Below, piece after piece: positions 1 through 12,084 of a stretch of DNA of 64,000 bases (position 1 is its first letter; each line of letters begins with the position of its first letter). The DNA comes from Neoarius graeffei (Eukaryota > Chordata > Actinopteri > Siluriformes > Ariidae): contig NC_083587.1 of NCBI RefSeq assembly GCF_027579695.1, positions 53,823,521-53,887,520 of the forward strand. Direction: 5' to 3'. The position numbers were made by a program, and so were the translations under genes. The notes under the pieces are model-generated. The model was given only the letters and a program-made list of their open reading frames with translations. It did no database searches and was not told the DNA's origin.

Positions 1-1260
1 GGGCTGACAGTGGCGTTTAAGTTTCTCAACCCAGAGGCACACACGATGAAGTATCGGGTATTTGTCTCCCTCAAGCTCCCGTTGAGCTTCACAGAATGGC
101 TTCAAAAAGTCTATCAGAAAGCTCAATGTGTCAGGTGCTACGTTGTCAATGCGAGCGCTCTCCCCGCGTTCAGCCAGCTTCTCGTAGAGCTCCTGAAAAA
201 CGGACTGAATGGATGTCAATGTTAGGTACACCGAACTGAATCGCGTGTCTACCATTTGCCGCAACGTCGTGGACAGGTGTGCAGCCAAGCCTGACTGTTT
301 CACGTACTTCACTAATGCTTTAGCAGCACAAATTGTGTCTGCTATGTCTGGAGCGCCGTCTGGTTTTGACAGCTCTGTGATATCTAGACCATGGCGAAGT
401 ACTGTGTTGAGGACATGATCAATGCAGTCCAATCTCTGATATGGCCGCAGAGCTAGTTTAATATTCGCCCCCTCATCAGTCACCCACACAATTTTGTTGA
501 GAGCGGAGGCGTTAAGGCCAAACTTCATCACCAGCAGTCGCAGTATCTCCCGTCTGATGTTCTCTCCCGTTTTTGCCTCATCCAACGGGAACATCGCAGT
601 CGTCAGGGTTCTGTTGACCAGTTCCATGTCAGTGGTTATGAAATGGCAGGTGATTGTCAAGTAGCTAACTTTACGGTAATCATCTGTCCACATATCCGTA
701 GTCATTGCTACGGTAGAGTCGTTCAGCACATCATTAAGTGTCTTCACTAAAGCATCCCTCTTCTCCTCTGCCATGTCAATGCACCGGCTCGCAATCGTCT
801 TGGGGGTGGGGATAACGGAGTCTGCGGGAACCCTCCCGTACGCAGCCCCAACATTAATTAGCTCTTGAGCCAACTCTGCAAATCCCTCTCCATTTACGAC
901 ATTAAAAGGTCTAATGTCTTTACAGCAGAGGCTGACACACTTCTCGGTCACCGTTTCTTTCAACTTCGCAGGTATGGGTTTTGGTGCCGTAACAAAGGAA
1001 GAGATTGAGGTTTGTGTTTGATCAATGTTACCTTTACAGCTACGATCAACATGCCTGATGAGGGACGAATTCCCGGTTGTCTTGCTGTCATACTTCAACA
1101 ACGCGTCGCACTTCTTGCATTTAACATACCCCACTGCATCATTATTTTCATTGTGCACATGGTCAAAGTTTCTCCACACTTCTGACCTTGCATTTTTTGC
1201 TTGCTGAACCAACACATAATCGCCACTGGCTAATCTCCTTTTCACTTCTGCAATGTCCAT
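1..1260 (-). CDS. hAT-superfamily transposase with BED zinc finger (N-terminal part, runs off left edge)
   Basis: An uninterrupted 420-codon frame starts at ATG 1260-1258 and continues past base 1. Residues 48-75 form a BED-type zinc finger (C48, C51, H70, C75), which binds transposon ends. Residues 187-203 carry the hAT signature TTDMWTDDYRKVSYL, with D189 as candidate first catalytic aspartate. VTDEGAN places a second Asp at 262, and CIDHVLN (279-285) matches the hAT CxxH motif. There is no stop, frameshift or odd codon in the 420 codons, unlike every other transposase here. The C-terminal catalytic Glu and dimerisation region are outside the window. The element lies in the last intron of atp6v1h, same strand. 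Superfamily is confident; subfamily is not. Confidence 0.88.
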   Translation of the reverse strand, partial: MDIAEVKRRLASGDYVLVQQAKNARSEVWRNFDHVHNENNDAVGYVKCKKCDALLKYDSKTTGNSSLIRHVDRSCKGNIDQTQTSISSFVTAPKPIPAKLKETVTEKCVSLCCKDIRPFNVVNGEGFAELAQELINVGAAYGRVPADSVIPTPKTIASRCIDMAEEKRDALVKTLNDVLNDSTVAMTTDMWTDDYRKVSYLTITCHFITTDMELVNRTLTTAMFPLDEAKTGENIRREILRLLVMKFGLNASALNKIVWVTDEGANIKLALRPYQRLDCIDHVLNTVLRHGLDITELSKPDGAPDIADTICAAKALVKYVKQSGLAAHLSTTLRQMVDTRFSSVYLTLTSIQSVFQELYEKLAERGESARIDNVAPDTLSFLIDFLKPFCEAQRELEGDKYPILHRVCLWVEKLKRHCQP

Positions 1261-1435
1261 TTTGAATCTATCGCGTACCGGTCAAAATGCTCACGTGATG
1301 GCGATTTTCCCGCGCGAGTAAGGTTAAGCCCGAGCCCGACCCGAGCCCGACTATAAATCATAAATAATATGCGCAACCAGCCCGAACCCGGCGCGTCACA
1401 TCGGGCCCCGTCGGGCTCGGGCAAATATTACAGGC
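1261..1435 (-). mobile_element. 5' terminal/leader region of the hAT element
   Basis: Between the transposase start and a SINE fragment lies a GC-rich stretch with repeated CCCGAGCCCGA-type motifs (1328-1355, 1380-1421). Short repeated subterminal motifs are typical transposase binding sites of hAT elements. The outer end is near 1430. The 8-bp target duplication cannot be checked because the other end is off the window. Confidence 0.6.
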
Positions 1436-1439
1436 TCTA

Positions 1440-1518
1440 CCCTCACCGGCCACGGGGCTCAAACCCGGACCTTCTTGCTGTGAGGCGACAGCGCTAACCA
1501 CTACACCACCGTGTCGCC
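1440..1518 (-). mobile_element. SINE fragment (DANA/mermaid-like), tRNA-like head only
   Basis: This is the reverse complement of the SINE head, including the B-box-like ggttcgag region. It abuts the hAT end and a Tc1 end, and has no tail or target duplication. Confidence 0.8.
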
Positions 1519-1543
1519 GGTCACACCAGATACTGAAACAAAG

Positions 1544-1755
1544 ATTCACATACTTTTGCCACTCACAGATGTGTAATATTGGATCATTTTCCTCAATAAA
1601 TAAATGACCAAGTATAATATTTTTGTCTCATTTGTTTAACTGGGTTCTCTTTATCTACTTTTAGGACTTGTGTGAAAATCTGATGATGTTTTGGGTCATA
1701 TTTATGCAGAAATATAGAAAATTCTAAAGGGTTCACAAACTTTCAAGCACCACTG
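1544..1755 (-). mobile_element. Tc1/mariner end fragment (same family as 45331-45829)
   Basis: It ends in the terminal inverted repeat aaactttcaagcaccactg followed by TA. It is nearly identical to the right side of the deletion derivative at 45331-45829. The inner side is broken at 1544. Confidence 0.85.
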
Positions 1756-1920
1756 TAACTACTGACTGCATTATTTCAGTCTCTTACACCAATAGCAAAA
1801 CCCTGACCATGGTTTCCTTGGGTTTCTATTGCACCAGTTTCTAAACGGTGTGCCTGACTTTTTAAAATAGTGGGTCTGACCTTTTAAATTACCTGGACTG
1901 TTGAGAAAAGTGAAACTTAC

Positions 1921-2034
1921 CAGTTATGCACCAGGAGCTTCTGAACGGCGAGTAGGGCATTGTAGCGCACCAGTTGGTCCTTGTGGTACATGTGGCTCAT
2001 CAGCAGCTGCTTTCCACCCAGCTCTTCGATCACC
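1921..2034 (-). CDS. atp6v1h: atp6v1h exon VIEEL..LLVHN (penultimate)
   Basis: This 114-bp exon completes the Arg codon and encodes 37 residues, [15 protein letters not shown] to AVQKLLVHN, plus two bases of a Trp codon. The acceptor is cccccatcag and the donor gtaagt. In vertebrates the final exon (starting EYLGKQL) follows. No match to it is present between 1 and 1920, so it lies beyond the left edge, past the hAT element. Confidence 0.95.
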
Positions 2035-2425
2035 CTGATGGGGGAAAGAGAATGAGACAGAGAGAAAGCATAGAAAAGTAAAATAAGATGAGTGCAGTGC
2101 GGAGACAAATCAAATCAATTACAGAGCAGTAACAGAGCAGTTTATTAGGATTAACAGAGCATATAAAATGAGAGACAAAGCCATAGCCATTCAAAGCAGT
2201 GAAGGGACACAATATAAATGTAACATCTGTACTCTGGCAAAGTTAATCAACAAAATGAAGCGATTCAGTGACAGCTACACTCATGCTAAGATTGTGTTTC
2301 TGAGAAGTCGCCATCAGTCATGCTCAGTCATAGCGGCATATTCTAGTCTATACGAAACAAAAATGTCCAGACATTTCTGTTATGAAAATGATTATACTGG
2401 TTTTTCAAGGTCATTTCACGTTACC
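2035..2425. other. intron sequence, nothing recognised
   Basis: Ordinary unique-looking intron between the VIEEL exon and a SINE. I see no coding or repeat signature. Confidence 0.6.
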
Positions 2426-2437
2426 AAAAATGAGCAG

Positions 2438-2811
2438 GGCGGCACGGTGGTGTAGTGGTTAGCGCTGTCGTCTCACAGCAAGAAGGTCCGGGTTCGAGCC
2501 CCGTGGCCGGCGAGGGCCTTTCTGTGCGGAGTTTACATGTTCTCCCCGTGTCCGTGTGGGTTTCCTCCGGGTGCTCCGGTTTCCCCCACAGTCCAAAGAC
2601 ATGCAGGTTAGGTTAACTGGTGACTCTAAATTGACCGTAGGTGTGAATGTGAGTGTGAATGGTTGTCTGTGTCTATGTGTCAGCCCTGTGATGACCTGGC
2701 GACTTGTCCAGGGTGTACCCCGCCTTTCGCCCGTAGTCAGCTGGGATAGGCTCCAGCTTGCCTGCGACCCTGTAGAAGGATAAAGCGGCTAGAGATAATG
2801 AGATGAGATGA
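2438..2811 (+). mobile_element. SINE (DANA/mermaid-like), full length
   Basis: It has a tRNA-like head (ggcggcacggtggtgtag), a central body (catgtctttggactgtggg-like) and a GAGATG tail. Perfect 12-bp target duplications, aaaaatgagcag, lie at 2426-2437 and 2812-2823. Confidence 0.95.
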
Positions 2812-3059
2812 AAAAATGAGCAGTTTTCAGATGTTAAGAGTCATTCAGCTGAGTACAAAGGCAATATGTTAATTTTACACTTTGCCTCATTTGCTCATAT
2901 AGTGCAAGAAGCACTACCGTGTCAGGAAATTGCACTCCTGGGGATCAGTCACTTTAATCACAGGGTAATGCAACATACGTTTTTCTGAAATAACTATTCA
3001 AGCTCATTGGGAAAACGGCAAACAGTAGAAAACTGTTTGAATCCGTTTCGTCTATGCAT

Positions 3060-4030
3060 CACTGGCGGAGACGAAATGGCCTACAGGAGGGAGGTGGCCA
3101 GTCTGGTGTCATGGTGTGAGGACAACAACCTCACCCTCAACACGGACAAGACGAAGGAGATGATAGTAGACATGAGGAAAGAGAGGAGACCTCATCGGCC
3201 ACTGTTCATCTGGGAGCTTGAGTTGGAGAGGGTGAGCAGCGTCAAATACCTGGGTGTTCACACTAGTGAGGACCTCATGTGGACACCGAACACCACACAG
3301 CTGGTTAGGAAGGCTCAACAGCGACTGTACTTTCTGAGGAGGCTGAGGAAGTTTGGTATGTCGCCCAACATCCTGAGCAACTTCGACAGCTCCGTGATTG
3401 AGAGCATCCTGACCAACTGCATCACTGTGTGGTACGGTAGCACTACAGCTATGGACTGCAAACGCCTGCAAAGGGTGGTGAAGACTGCTGAGAGGATCAC
3501 CAGAACTCCACTGCCCTCTCTGCAGAGCATCTATGACCGCAGAGTCCACAGGAGAGCTGCCTCCATCCTCAAAGACCCCACCCACCCCCAGCACGGACTG
3601 TTCACACTTCTAACCTCAGTCCGGAGGTACAGAAGTGTGAAATGCAGGACTGTCAGACTAAAGAACTCTTTCTTTCCCACCGCCATCAGACTCCTGAACA
3701 GCTGACAGGAGTCTATAACCATGAACTACCTCCCTGTAAACGGTCCTTGACTGTTTACATCCGTTTGCACATTACTGCTCTTTTCGCTGTTACGTTCGAT
3801 CATTGTCTTATTTTTGCATTATACTGCATATTTTGCACTACATTACCTTTATTTTGTATTTTTTTGCTTTTATTTTACACTATATTCCCTTTACTTTGTA
3901 TTATTTCTTCCACCTATTTACTGTTGTAATTGGCATTCATTGTGGACGGCAAACTAAGAATTTCATTGAGCAAAAGGACATGTTCCTTACCGTGCATATG
4001 ACAATAAACAATTTGAATTTGAACTTGAAA
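3060..4030 (+). mobile_element. 5'-truncated non-LTR retrotransposon (L2/CR1-type) 3' end
   Basis: The C-terminal part of a LINE reverse-transcriptase frame is followed by a 3' UTR of about 320 bp, ending in acaataaacaatttgaattt and a short TTGAA-type repeat. The 5' part is missing, as expected from incomplete reverse transcription. Confidence 0.85.
3064..3705 (+). pseudogene. LINE ORF2 C-terminal remnant
   Basis: About 214 codons from GGDEMAYRREVASLVSW to the natural-looking end AIRLLNS followed by TGA. Recognisable downstream-of-RT motifs are NLTLNTDKTKEM, VKYLGVHTSEDL, AQQRLYFLRRLRKFG and LTNCITVWYG. The catalytic FADD region lies upstream of the truncation and is absent. The stretch is open but cannot be functional alone. 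Assignment to L2 versus CR1 versus Rex1 needs phylogeny. Confidence 0.85.
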
Positions 4031-4050
4031 ACAAAAAGACACGCACCCAA

Positions 4051-4580
4051 AAAAAAAAAAAAAAAAAAGCATGAAGCTGATTCAAGAATAAACAAATATC
4101 ATTTTCACTTTTTAAAATCTAATGGAAATGAAACAACTGTAATAATTAGGGGGAAACAAGATATAAGGAATTAGGAGTAATTATCCTGGATCATTTCTCA
4201 TCTCCAGTAGTAGTGCAGATCCGTGAGATTAAATTGCGTGAGATGATTCACAACAATCAGCACCTACGGATAGCATTTAACTTCCTGCAAAGACGAGGGC
4301 ATTGTTATGAGTAGAGGAAATGTGTACACTCATGGTGGTCACCCATAGGAAATAAATCACCAGGAGGGTCTCTTTGTACTTCTCGCTAAATCACCTACTG
4401 TCGGAATGGAAACAATTCATCTACAGGATGGTGTGAGAATGTTACCACCTCGAAGTGCATTATTTTCCAATAACAGCACAAAGGCTTTGCCACTATGGCT
4501 CATCCCTGTTTCAAGCAGTCCGTATGTAAATGTCACAACACATATTATATAGAGCAAAGCATATATATCTTTGCACTGTC
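4051..4580. other. intron sequence with poly(A) run at its start
   Basis: An A-rich run at 4051-4068 follows the LINE tail. The remainder has no recognised feature. Confidence 0.5.
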
Positions 4581-5792
4581 CAGTGTTGTAGTCGAGTCAC
4601 TAAACCTCAAGTCCCCAGTAATCAAGTCCGAGTCAAGTCCAAGTCTCATCTCATCTCATTATCTCTAGCCGCTTTATCCTGTTCTACAGGGTCGCAGGCA
4701 AGCTGGAGCCTATCCCAGCTGATTACAGGCGAAAGGCGGGGTACACCCTGGACAAGTCGCCAGGTCATCACAGGGCTGACACATAGACACAGACAACCAT
4801 TCACACTCACATTCACACCTACGGTCAATTTAGAGTCACCAGTTAACCTAACCTGCATGTCTTTGGACTGTGGGGGAAACCGGAGCACCCGGAGGAAACA
4901 TGCAAACTCCACACAGAAAGACCCTCGCCGGCCACAGGGCTCGAACCCAGACCTTCTTGCTGTGAGGCGACAGCGCTAACCACTACACCACCGTGCCGCC
5001 CAAGTCCAAGTCATTAAAAAAAAATTTCAAGTCGAGTCCGAGAACAAGACTCCAACTGCACCATTTGACGGTGGCTGTTTTAGCGCCATTACGGTAACAT
5101 TAGTTTGTTCCTGAACATGATGTATGAACAGGCGAATGTGCTTTTCTTTGTCAGGGAGTGTGAAGTATTCTGTCAGATATGGTTGGGAGACGGATGTAAT
5201 TGCAGAAGGTGTGTTTATTAATACAAGTGAAGACGGTAAACAATCCAGAACGGCGGGCAAAAACAGTGAAACAGGCAATAGGTCGAGCGAGGCACAAACA
5301 GGCTATCGTAGACTCAGCAGAATCAAAGACGAAAAACAGGAAATCAGGGATCAGGAAACCAAGCAAGGAAATAAGGCTTGGTAATGTATCAGCAACACAA
5401 CTCAATACTTCGCAAAGGAAGTGTGTTTTCACAGTTTTTATACAGGCGCGCTGATTGCACCTTAATCCTGTGCAGGTGTGGGTTGTTTATGGCGCGTGCA
5501 CGAGAGTCTGCTTGCAAGAGTGTCAGGTGTGACACTCTTGCACGAAATTAGTACAAAAATGAATGTAGATATAAATATCTTATGCCAAATTATTATGGCA
5601 CGTTACAAAAAAAATAAAGAAAAAAAATCAGAGTCCTCATCTCCAATTTATGAGTCCGAATGCAGTTAATGCACAAGTCCAAGTCCGAGTCATCAGTACT
5701 CAAGTCCAAGTCGAGTCATGAGTTTTTAAAATTAGGGCACATGTCGGACTCAAGTCTAAGTCCTGGACTCGAGTACTACAAACCTGGCACTG
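4581..5792 (+). mobile_element. Non-autonomous terminal-inverted-repeat element rich in gagtccaagtc motifs
   Basis: The left end, cagtgttgtagtcgagtcac, is matched inversely by the right end, ggactcgagtactacaaacctggcactg-like (shared CAGTG and TTGTAGT..CGAGT). The interior carries many degenerate agtccaagtc units. A SINE sits at 4645-5000. The middle (about 5190-5530) resembles 17340-17660 and, more distantly, 38370-38770. Ends of the same family occur at 10871-11020, 17340-18604 (interrupted) and 36507-36550. Superfamily not assigned. Confidence 0.7.
4645..5000 (-). mobile_element. SINE (DANA/mermaid-like)
   Basis: Full-length reverse copy with GAGATG tail. Candidate duplications caagtccaagt lie at 4634-4644 and 5001-5011, ambiguous because the host repeat itself contains this motif. 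Confidence 0.92.
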
Positions 5793-5878
5793 TCACAAAG
5801 ACTGAAAGATGAACAGAAGCTTGAGAAAGCAAATTAGAAAGAAATCTTCACACTGGCTTGTTTGTGGAAGGGTCTTAC

Positions 5879-5980
5879 CTTTTGCCATGAGGGTAATGTC
5901 TTACATACTCTCCCACATCATGAGCAGCCACAGCAATAACCTGAGGGTCATTAGACTTCTCTAGCAGCCTGATCAGAATC
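5879..5980 (-). CDS. atp6v1h: atp6v1h exon ILIRL..PHGK
   Basis: This 102-bp exon completes the Lys codon and encodes 33 residues with the conserved [18 protein letters not shown] segment. It ends with two bases of an Arg codon. The acceptor is tgtgccag and the donor gtaaga. It belongs to the C-terminal domain of subunit H. Confidence 0.95.
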
Positions 5981-6424
5981 CTGGCACACAGCAGAACAAA
6001 TATACAATTATTTCATATCTGTACAATCAAAACTGAAACTCCGGTATCTTGGGGATTATAAACACTGATGTCGGTTTCAGACTGATTTCAGGGGCCTTTT
6101 GAGATTACCACTTGCCACACTGTATGAGATGATCCTAATAAAATATTGTCAGAATTTGATAATAGACTGCGTAATAATGCATAATATCAGCATATATGAT
6201 GAAGATACTACAATAATAGTAATTTTTTTAATTACAGGTCTAGGTCCTATTTACGACATCAATCAGCTCGATCTGGGTTCACAGTTTTCCAACAAACTCT
6301 TGGTATACTCGTAGCAAATGTTACACCGACAAAAATGACTTCAAAAACATGAAGAAGAGGAGTCATGGCAAGGGTTAAAGACGACAACATGAATGCCAAT
6401 TCTTCAAAGTGTATTTTATGTAAT
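5981..6424. other. intron sequence upstream of the ILIRL exon
   Basis: No recognised feature. Its right part may belong to the 5' side of the Tc1 relic continuing after the SINE. Confidence 0.4.
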
Positions 6425-6433
6425 AATCTTGGG

Positions 6434-6808
6434 GTACGGGCGGCACGGTGGTGTAGTGGCTAGCGCTGTCGCCTCACAGCAAGAAGGTCCTAGGTTTGAG
6501 CCCAGTGGCCAACGAGGGCCTTTCTGTGCGGAGTTTGCATGTTCTCCCCATGTCCACGTGGGTTCCCTCCGGGTGCTCCGGTTTCCCCCACAGTCCAAAG
6601 ACATGCAGGTTAGGTTAACTAGTGGCTCTAAATTGACTGTAGGTGTGAACGTGAGTGTGAATGGTTGTTTGTCTCTATGTGTCAGCCCTGTGATGATCTG
6701 GCAACTTGTCCAAGGTGTACCCCGCCTCTCGCCCATAGTCAGCTGGGATAGGCTCCAGCTTGCCCATGACCCTGTAGAACAGGATAAGCGGCTACAGATA
6801 ATGGATGG
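6434..6808 (+). mobile_element. SINE (DANA/mermaid-like), ATGG-tail subfamily
   Basis: The head reads gagcccagtgg and the end reads ggataagcggctacagata followed by ATGG units. Target duplications aatcttggg lie at 6425-6433 and 6809-6817. It interrupts a Tc1 relic. Confidence 0.92.
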
Positions 6809-6817
6809 AATCTTGGG

Positions 6818-7602
<785 letters not shown>

Positions 7603-7719
7603 TGCATTAAAAAAAAGTTAAGGACGCTGTGTAAAAATGTAAACAAATACAGACTGTAATGGTGTGCAAACTTATTTAAATGTTCAAATGGATCAACTTT
7701 ATTGCTTTTTGTAAATATA

Positions 7720-8995
7720 CACTCATTCTGAATTTGATGCCTGAAACACATTCCAAAAAAGTTGGGACAGGGGCAACAATATAATGGGAAAGTTGTGGAA
7801 TGCTCAAAAAATACCTGTTTGGAACATTCACCAGGTAAACAGGTTAACTGGTAATTGGAAAGGCTCAGTCTTTCACAAGCAAAGATGGAGAGGGGTTCAA
7901 CAATTTGTTAAAACCTAAATGGCCAAATAGTTCAACAGGTTAAGAACAATGTTTCTCAACTTATAGTTGCAAGGAATTTGGGGATTTCATCATCAGACAG
8001 TCCATATCACCAACTCTCTGCATGTAAAGGGCAAAGCTGAAAACCAACACTGAACGCCTGTGACCTTCGATTCTTCAGGTGGATTAAAAACTGATATGAT
8101 TGTATAAAGGACATTACTACATGGACTTGGGAAAACTGCTGTCTGTAAACACAGTTCATCACTGCATCTACCAAAGTCATATAACAACATCATCCAGAAA
8201 CACGACCAAATCCTCTGGGTCTGAGCTCGTTGGAGATGAACTGACACAATGTGGAAAAGTGTGCTGTGGTCCGAGTCCACATTTCAAATTGTTTTTGAAA
8301 ATCATGGACATTGTGTCCTCCGGACTAAAGAGGAAAAGGACCATCCAGATTATTAGCAGCACAAACTTCAAAAGCTAGCATCTGTGATGGTATGGGAGTG
8401 TGTTAGTGCCCATGACATGGGTAACTTGCAAATCTTAAAGGCAACATTAATGCTCAAAGGTACATACAGGTTTTGGAGCAACATACGCTGCCATCTAGAC
8501 ATCTTTTTCATGGACGTTCCTGCTTATTTTAACAAGACAAAGCCAAGCCACATTCTGCACATGTTGCAACAGCGTGGCTTCATAGTAAAAGAGCGTGGGT
8601 GCTAAACTGGCCTGTCTGCCTCCCACTGAAAATGTATGGTGCGTTGTAAAGCGCAAAATACAACAATGGAGACTGAATTGTTGAGCAATTGAAAATGTAC
8701 ATCAGATAAGAATGGGAAAGAAATTCATGTTCAAAACTTCAACAATTAGTTGAACATCCTTAGTTCCCAAAGCTTACCAAGTGTTGTTAAAAGAAAAGGT
8801 GATGTAACGCAGCGGTAACCATGCCCCTGTCCAAACTTTGTTGGAAGGTCTTGCAGGCATCAATCTCAGGAGTGTATGTTTACAAAAAAACAATAAAAGG
8901 TCATCAGTTTGAACATTAAAGAGCTCGTCTTTGTATTGTCTCCAATTGAATATAGGTTGAAAAATAAATTCTATCCATTTCCAGCGAATGGCCCT
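7720..8995 (+). pseudogene. Degenerate Tc1/mariner element (aaaaagttgggac terminal-repeat family)
   Basis: The left side carries cacattccaaaaaagttggga, the terminal-repeat motif of a widespread fish mariner-like family whose other copy here is 51655-52208. The right side carries the A/T-rich inner end of that repeat. Small coding fragments remain between, all broken. Confidence 0.6.
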
Positions 8996-9655
8996 CTTGT
9001 TGAAAGAGTTCAGACTGGTTTGAGCTGGCAGGCTACAATAACTGAACTAAACAATAACTAACTACAGTGAGCAGAAAATCAGAACTCACAAAGCATCAGA
9101 CCTTGAGGTGGATCTGAGAGGGATCCGAGGCTACAATGGGTTCAGGGGCACAAAAACTGGACAGTTGAAGATTGGAAAACCATTACCTGGTCTTTTTCCA
9201 GTGTTCAGCTGTCCAGTTTTGCTGAATTTGTGTCCAATTAACCCCCTGTTTATGATAGACATGACTGGAACCCACTGTGGTCTTCTGTTGTTGGAGACCA
9301 TCTGTCTCAGAGTTTGACGTCTGGTGTGTTCCGAGACACTTTTCTGTTCACCACGGTTGTAAAGTATGGTCATTTGAGTTACCATATTGGGCTGTTGCTG
9401 TGGCCAGTGTGTGTACAGAGAAAGATTAAAATCAATAGATAGGTGGGGGGAGAGAGAAAGAAATGTTTATTTTGCATTATACATACTTATCTCCCACTCA
9501 TTTTCTGTTGTAAAATCCAGGACAATAAACCAATGCATATTAGCTGCATCACAACACCAAATGTAATATTAGAGTCATACTCCCACTCTTTAACAAGTGA
9601 AACAATGTCAACACCAGTGTTCATTCAATTTGATCATGTTACATTAGCCACCCAC
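8996..9655 (-). mobile_element. Tc1-type fragment (9110-9395) in otherwise plain intron
   Basis: Read on the minus strand, 9395-9291 resembles the Tc1 piece at 52905-53010 (ataaccactctttac.accg). A partial inverted repeat around 9160-9215 suggests a rearranged copy. The flanks 8996-9109 and 9396-9655 show nothing recognisable. Confidence 0.5.
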
Positions 9656-9781
9656 TTGAGCAGTTTGTAGTTTTTCTCATTCAGACAGACGGCATTCTCT
9701 TTCCAAAACTTCTCTGACTTGTGCACTGGACTCCACTCAAGTCGGCCAGACTTTAGCTCAGAACTGTACTCGTCAAAGGAG
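9656..9781 (-). CDS. atp6v1h: atp6v1h exon SFDEY..NYKLL
   Basis: This 126-bp exon completes the split Ser codon and encodes 41 residues including [21 protein letters not shown], trimmed here to its key [11 protein letters not shown] motif. It ends with two bases of a Lys codon. The acceptor is tgttcag and the donor gtgggt. The upstream intron of about 9 kb contains the minisatellite, a Tc1 element with long inverted repeats and a family D MITE. Confidence 0.95.
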
Positions 9782-9896
9782 CTGAACACAGACAGAAAGA
9801 TAAAAGAATGCCATGAACTATGCAGACTGAAATAGTATGGTAATTTAAGAAATTGTTCTTTGTGCTTGGCCAAATGCACTGTAATCATTCATTTTT

Positions 9897-10160
9897 ACCT
9901 CGCCCAGGACGGAGTCCACCAGGGGGCGAGGTATTGTTTTCGGTGGGGTTTCTTTGTTTGTTTGTTAATGATGTTACGGGAAAACAGCTGGACCAACCTT
10001 CATGAAACTTTCAGGATAGGTGGGCATTGGTCTCAAATAGAACCTCCAACATTTTAGGGGTCATCCGGTCAAGGTCAAGGTTTTTGTGGCTACTGCTTCA
10101 TATAGAGGCGGTAGCCACTATGTCATCGTGCTGTAAGAGTGCAACAATTGTGCAATACCG
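9897..10160 (+). repeat. Hairpin-containing repeat (cctcgccc family), copy 1
   Basis: Starts with an inverted pair acctcgccc/gggcgaggt (9898-9932) and contains an imperfect hairpin gtggctactg../..cggtagccac (10086-10118). The segment from gtagccact to tgtgca recurs inverted at 21550-21619. Confidence 0.55.
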
Positions 10161-10870
10161 TGTGTTCTGATTGGCTGACAGCAGCAGAGAACCAGAACCA
10201 TGTTTATTGGCCAAGTATGTTCACACACAAGGTCAAAATTGTTTTTGTTTTTTTCGCAATATCTTCCTTCATTATTAATCATAAGTGCTACCGGATAAGG
10301 TTTGTTTTGCCTGACAACACTTGTCATAGATGTTTTTGCATTACAGCATGCAGTCAGCTGCCATTTCATCACTGTGCAGCTACACTCATAATATCAGTGA
10401 TTTTATAGGTAAACAATTACTGACTGCAACCCATTTGTTGCACAATGTCACTCTTCATCTACCGTGTCACTTTTTATAAAGGAACCAAACCAGCACAGGG
10501 CCCCCACACGATTACCACATTGGCATGGTAGAGTAAGTGCACTAGCATACCAACACTGGCTGGCCAACCTGTTTTACAAATGTTCTTGTTTTCTCGTACT
10601 TCTTCAGTGTCAGTTTTGGGCCGCAGCATGCTGTTTTAGTGTTAGTGCTGTGTCTTACAGGAACAGCTTAGCTTAAAAACAAATTACAAGCGTCTTAAAA
10701 AGAAGCCAGTACTGACCATGAAGAATATAGTGATGAGAGAAATGAGTTGGCAAAGTAAAGCTTAACCTAAACTCTTCTGTATCCCATCTGTACAATTTGT
10801 CTGCCTCTCTCAACCCTGACAAACAGCCCCCCCCCCAAACAGCTTATGGTCAACGGTGTTCTCTTTCCAG
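10161..10870. other. intron sequence, nothing recognised
   Basis: Contains a C run at 10828-10837 and a fragment resembling a common fish repeat (ttattggccaagtatgttcac, 10203-10224). No gene. Confidence 0.4.
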
Positions 10871-11020
10871 TGTTGTAGTCAAGTCACTAAACCTCAAGTC
10901 CAAGTCTAGTCTTGAGTCCCCAGTGTTCAAGTCTGAGTCAAGTCCAAGTCATTAAAAAAAAAAAATTTTGAGTCAAGTCCAAGTGGAGTCCAACACTCCA
11001 ACTGCACCATTTGACTGACC
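10871..11020 (+). repeat. Left end of the gagtccaagtc MITE family
   Basis: Begins ccagtgttgtagtcaagtcac and continues with agtccaagtc units, as at 4581. The right end is missing. Confidence 0.65.
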
Positions 11021-11324
11021 TCCTTTAAATACAGGTTTTAATCTGTGTGTACACCTCTCTCTGTGTGTGTGTGCACGCACACATATAAGGGAGAACATTG
11101 CCAGCTTGGCATTGTGGAGAACAGTTGAAATAATCCTGACTGCATGTTTGGGTAACAGTGAAATGAGCGGGTACGGAGAACACCTTTACTTAGTTATTTA
11201 CTTTATCATTTGCTCATTCTTTCATGCAAATGTTTATTCATTTAATTAAAAAAAACACCCAACACACTTGGAATAAAAAAAAATTACCCAAAAATCTAAA
11301 ACAGTTTCAATTATTAATTAAAGC

Positions 11325-11492
11325 TGCTAGCGGCCTTGATGGGCCCTCGCACGTGTGATTCCGCAACCCAGGACATCCCACCACCCAACAAAACAGTCAC
11401 ATGTCATATATTCATCAAATGTTCAAAGGTGATGTGCATGTTGCAAATGCCATGACTGCTTGACAAATGAGAGATAGTCAGACAAAGATTGT

Positions 11493-11528
<36 letters not shown>

Positions 11529-12084
11529 CTGTGGTGTAACAAAACAGTCACATGTCATATATTCATCAAATGTTCATCAGACAGGCCCATAACGGCTAAA
11601 GAGTATCAGAATCAGAGTCATATTACAAGATATTGAGTTCAACATTCAGCAATATCCTACAGATATCAAATTCAACATTCAGTAATATCTTGGCATATTA
11701 TGTTATATTATTTCAACATATTACAACATATCAAAAATCCCTCAGTAATTCAACTTCAGCAATATCTTGGCATCATGTTTGCCAAGTTTGACATGAATTT
11801 GATGAACCATCTAGGAGGAGTACGTTAGAAATGACCATGTGTAATTTCACTCCAAATGGCCTTATGACATCATTCCAAAGTTCTACCCATTCATTTCAAT
11901 GGGAAATGGAAAAAGGGGCACTATGAAGTCCCTGGGCCATGCCCGGGGCCAAAAGTCTGTGGCAGAGTAGCGATAACAATGACTGATGTGTGTATCAAAT
12001 TTCATGAGTTTTCGTGCACGGGAAATGCCTCAAATAAGGCCAAACGCGGCGGAATAATAATAAGATAAGAATAACAATAACAAT
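11325..12084 (+). repeat. Unclassified dispersed repeat, copy 1
   Basis: Starts with attaaagctgctagcggccttgatgg-like sequence and ends with caaataaggccaaacgcgg plus AAT-rich units. It is followed directly by a second copy at 12085, and the two share long stretches (e.g. acatgtcatatattcatcaa). A (TG)n tract lies at 11493-11525. Confidence 0.65.

Noticed and set aside
1-1920. Last coding exon of atp6v1h
   Set aside because: Searched for the EYLGKQL-type start in the correct phase. The interval is filled by the hAT element, a SINE piece and a Tc1 end, and no match was seen.
3109-3594. Minus-strand frame of 161 residues
   Set aside because: Antisense shadow of the LINE reverse-transcriptase remnant.
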